Assembly: GCA_963720765.1 (NCBI GenBank)
Contig: CAVRGS010000003.1
Span: 186,001-250,000 of the forward strand
From: DASUAS01 sp963720765
Lineage (GTDB): Bacteria; Actinomycetota; Acidimicrobiia; IMCC26256; DASPTH01
Direction of reading: 5' to 3'
DNA: 64,000 nt
Both the position numbers and the translations under genes were made by a program. The notes beneath the pieces are model-generated. The model worked only from the letters and a program-made list of their open reading frames with translations, searched no databases and was not told the DNA's origin. This document shows, in pieces, positions 63,371 to 64,000 of this stretch (the stretch's first letter is position 1; each line of letters begins with the position of its first letter).

Positions 63371-64000
63371 CTAGTTCCGAAGGTCGCGGAGCAATGCGAC
63401 GACGACGGGGAGTGCGTCGAGGAACGCATCGACGTCGTCGTCGGTCGACGACCATCCCACGCTGGCGCGTAGCGAGCGGTCGGCGTCGACGCCCATCGCC
63501 GAGAGCACCGGCGACGGTTCGAGCGACTCGCTCGAGCACGACGATCCCGAGTGCACGGCGACGCCCCGCTGGTCGAGTGCGAGCAGGATCGGTTCGGCTT
63601 CGACGCCGTCGACGCCGAGACACACGAGGTGGGGCAGGCACGCGTCGGGATCGCCGTAGCGCTCCACACCGTCGACCCGTCGCAGCGCTTCGTGTGCGAG
63701 CCGTGCGGTCAAGGCGCGTTCGCGTGGCTCCTCGTCGTCCTCGATCGCCGTGCACGCTGCACCGAAGCCCACGATGGCGGGGACGTTCTCCATGCCGGCC
63801 CGCCGGGCGCGCTCCTGTGCGCCGCCGACGACGAAAGGCGGGAACCGCAGCCCGCGACGCACCAGCAACGCCGCCGCGCCCTTCGGACCGCCGAACGTGT
63901 GGGCGGTGACCGAACACAGATCGGCACCCAGGAGCGCGAAGTCGACGGGCACGTGCCCGATTGCCGCGCACGCGTCGATGTGCACGATCGCATCGCCTCG
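63371..64000 (-). CDS. NifS/SufS-like cysteine desulfurase homologue, PLP lysine replaced (5' truncated)
   Basis: The N-terminal part lies beyond the window end. The visible 210 residues have DACAAIGHVPVDF, VTAHTFGGPKGAAALLVRRG, VGGAQERARRAGMENVPAIVGFG and GSSCSSESLEPSPVLSAMG with the catalytic Cys loop. In cysteine desulfurases the segment is HKxxGPKG, Lys forming the PLP aldimine; here the codon at 63896-63898 encodes Thr (HTFGGPKG). Either one base is wrong or the protein cannot form the internal aldimine. Its neighbours NfuA, DUF169 and radical SAM support a sulfur-supply role. Confidence 0.8.
   Translation of the reverse strand, partial: RGDAIVHIDACAAIGHVPVDFALLGADLCSVTAHTFGGPKGAAALLVRRGLRFPPFVVGGAQERARRAGMENVPAIVGFGAACTAIEDDEEPRERALTARLAHEALRRVDGVERYGDPDACLPHLVCLGVDGVEAEPILLALDQRGVAVHSGSSCSSESLEPSPVLSAMGVDADRSLRASVGWSSTDDDVDAFLDALPVVVALLRDLRN

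Overview
The window is about 70% G+C, uses many GTG starts and 4-nt stop/start overlaps, and carries F420-linked, Rrf2, class E sortase, MpaB-type, DUF5317 and SigF/RsbW-type genes. This points to a high-GC actinobacterium, most likely of the class Acidimicrobiia; that placement is inference from gene content. No mobile element, CRISPR array, rRNA or tRNA was seen. More than thirty conserved proteins are broken by single-base indels, several in short G, C or T runs. The sequence therefore looks like an under-polished long-read or metagenomic assembly, and the split genes are annotated here as single genes with suspected sequencing frameshifts.

Layout. 1-6 kb: a truncated tyrosine phosphatase, an acyl-CoA dehydrogenase/LLM flavin oxidoreductase pair, and an ECF sigma factor with a membrane propeller protein and a propeller lipoprotein. 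6-12 kb: PdxH, a YihY membrane protein, small hypotheticals, and the end of an operon RR-HK-ribB-hydrolase that reads leftward from 14.0 to 10.5 kb. 14-16 kb: a glutaminase-STAS-cNMP fusion. 16-20.6 kb: a thiamine salvage operon (TPP riboswitch, thiamine pyrophosphokinase, ThiB, ThiP, ThiQ). 20.6-29 kb: phosphatase, Kelch and YVTN propellers, Nudix, CO-dehydrogenase-like FAD and 2Fe-2S subunits, dienelactone hydrolase, CPBP protease, HDAC-like deacetylase and a phosphoribosyltransferase.

29-34.6 kb is a general-stress island: RsbW-like kinase, SigF/SigB-like sigma factor, two STAS antagonists, a second and third ATPase-type regulator, a CHASE3-HAMP-SpoIIE phosphatase, CsbD, a charged small protein and an encapsulated-ferritin homologue. 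SigF-type promoters (GTTx-N15-17-GGGnAn) are visible in front of four of its transcription units. 34.6-45.3 kb: lipase, TetR/aldo-keto reductase, glycosyltransferase, a pair of degenerate membrane HD-GYP proteins, DUF5317, a lysine-less lipoyl-like domain and a class E sortase.

45.4-52.1 kb is a complete System I cytochrome c maturation operon (ccmABCDEFGHI), followed by cyclophilin and an MpaB-family protein. 53-57 kb: TauE/SafE permease, cysteine-free Rrf2 regulator, aconitase. 57-59.5 kb: a secreted Cna-B-like repeat protein. 59.5-64 kb holds the most unusual locus. An ATP-grasp enzyme is translationally coupled to a radical SAM protein with a C-terminal Cys-Cys-Ala-Glu-Pro tail. They are divergent, through overlapping -10 boxes, from an NfuA-like Fe-S carrier, and a DUF169 protein and a NifS-like protein that appears to lack its PLP lysine lie beyond it. 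Several genes in the window have a TAnnnT box 6-9 nt before the start codon, which suggests frequent leaderless transcripts.
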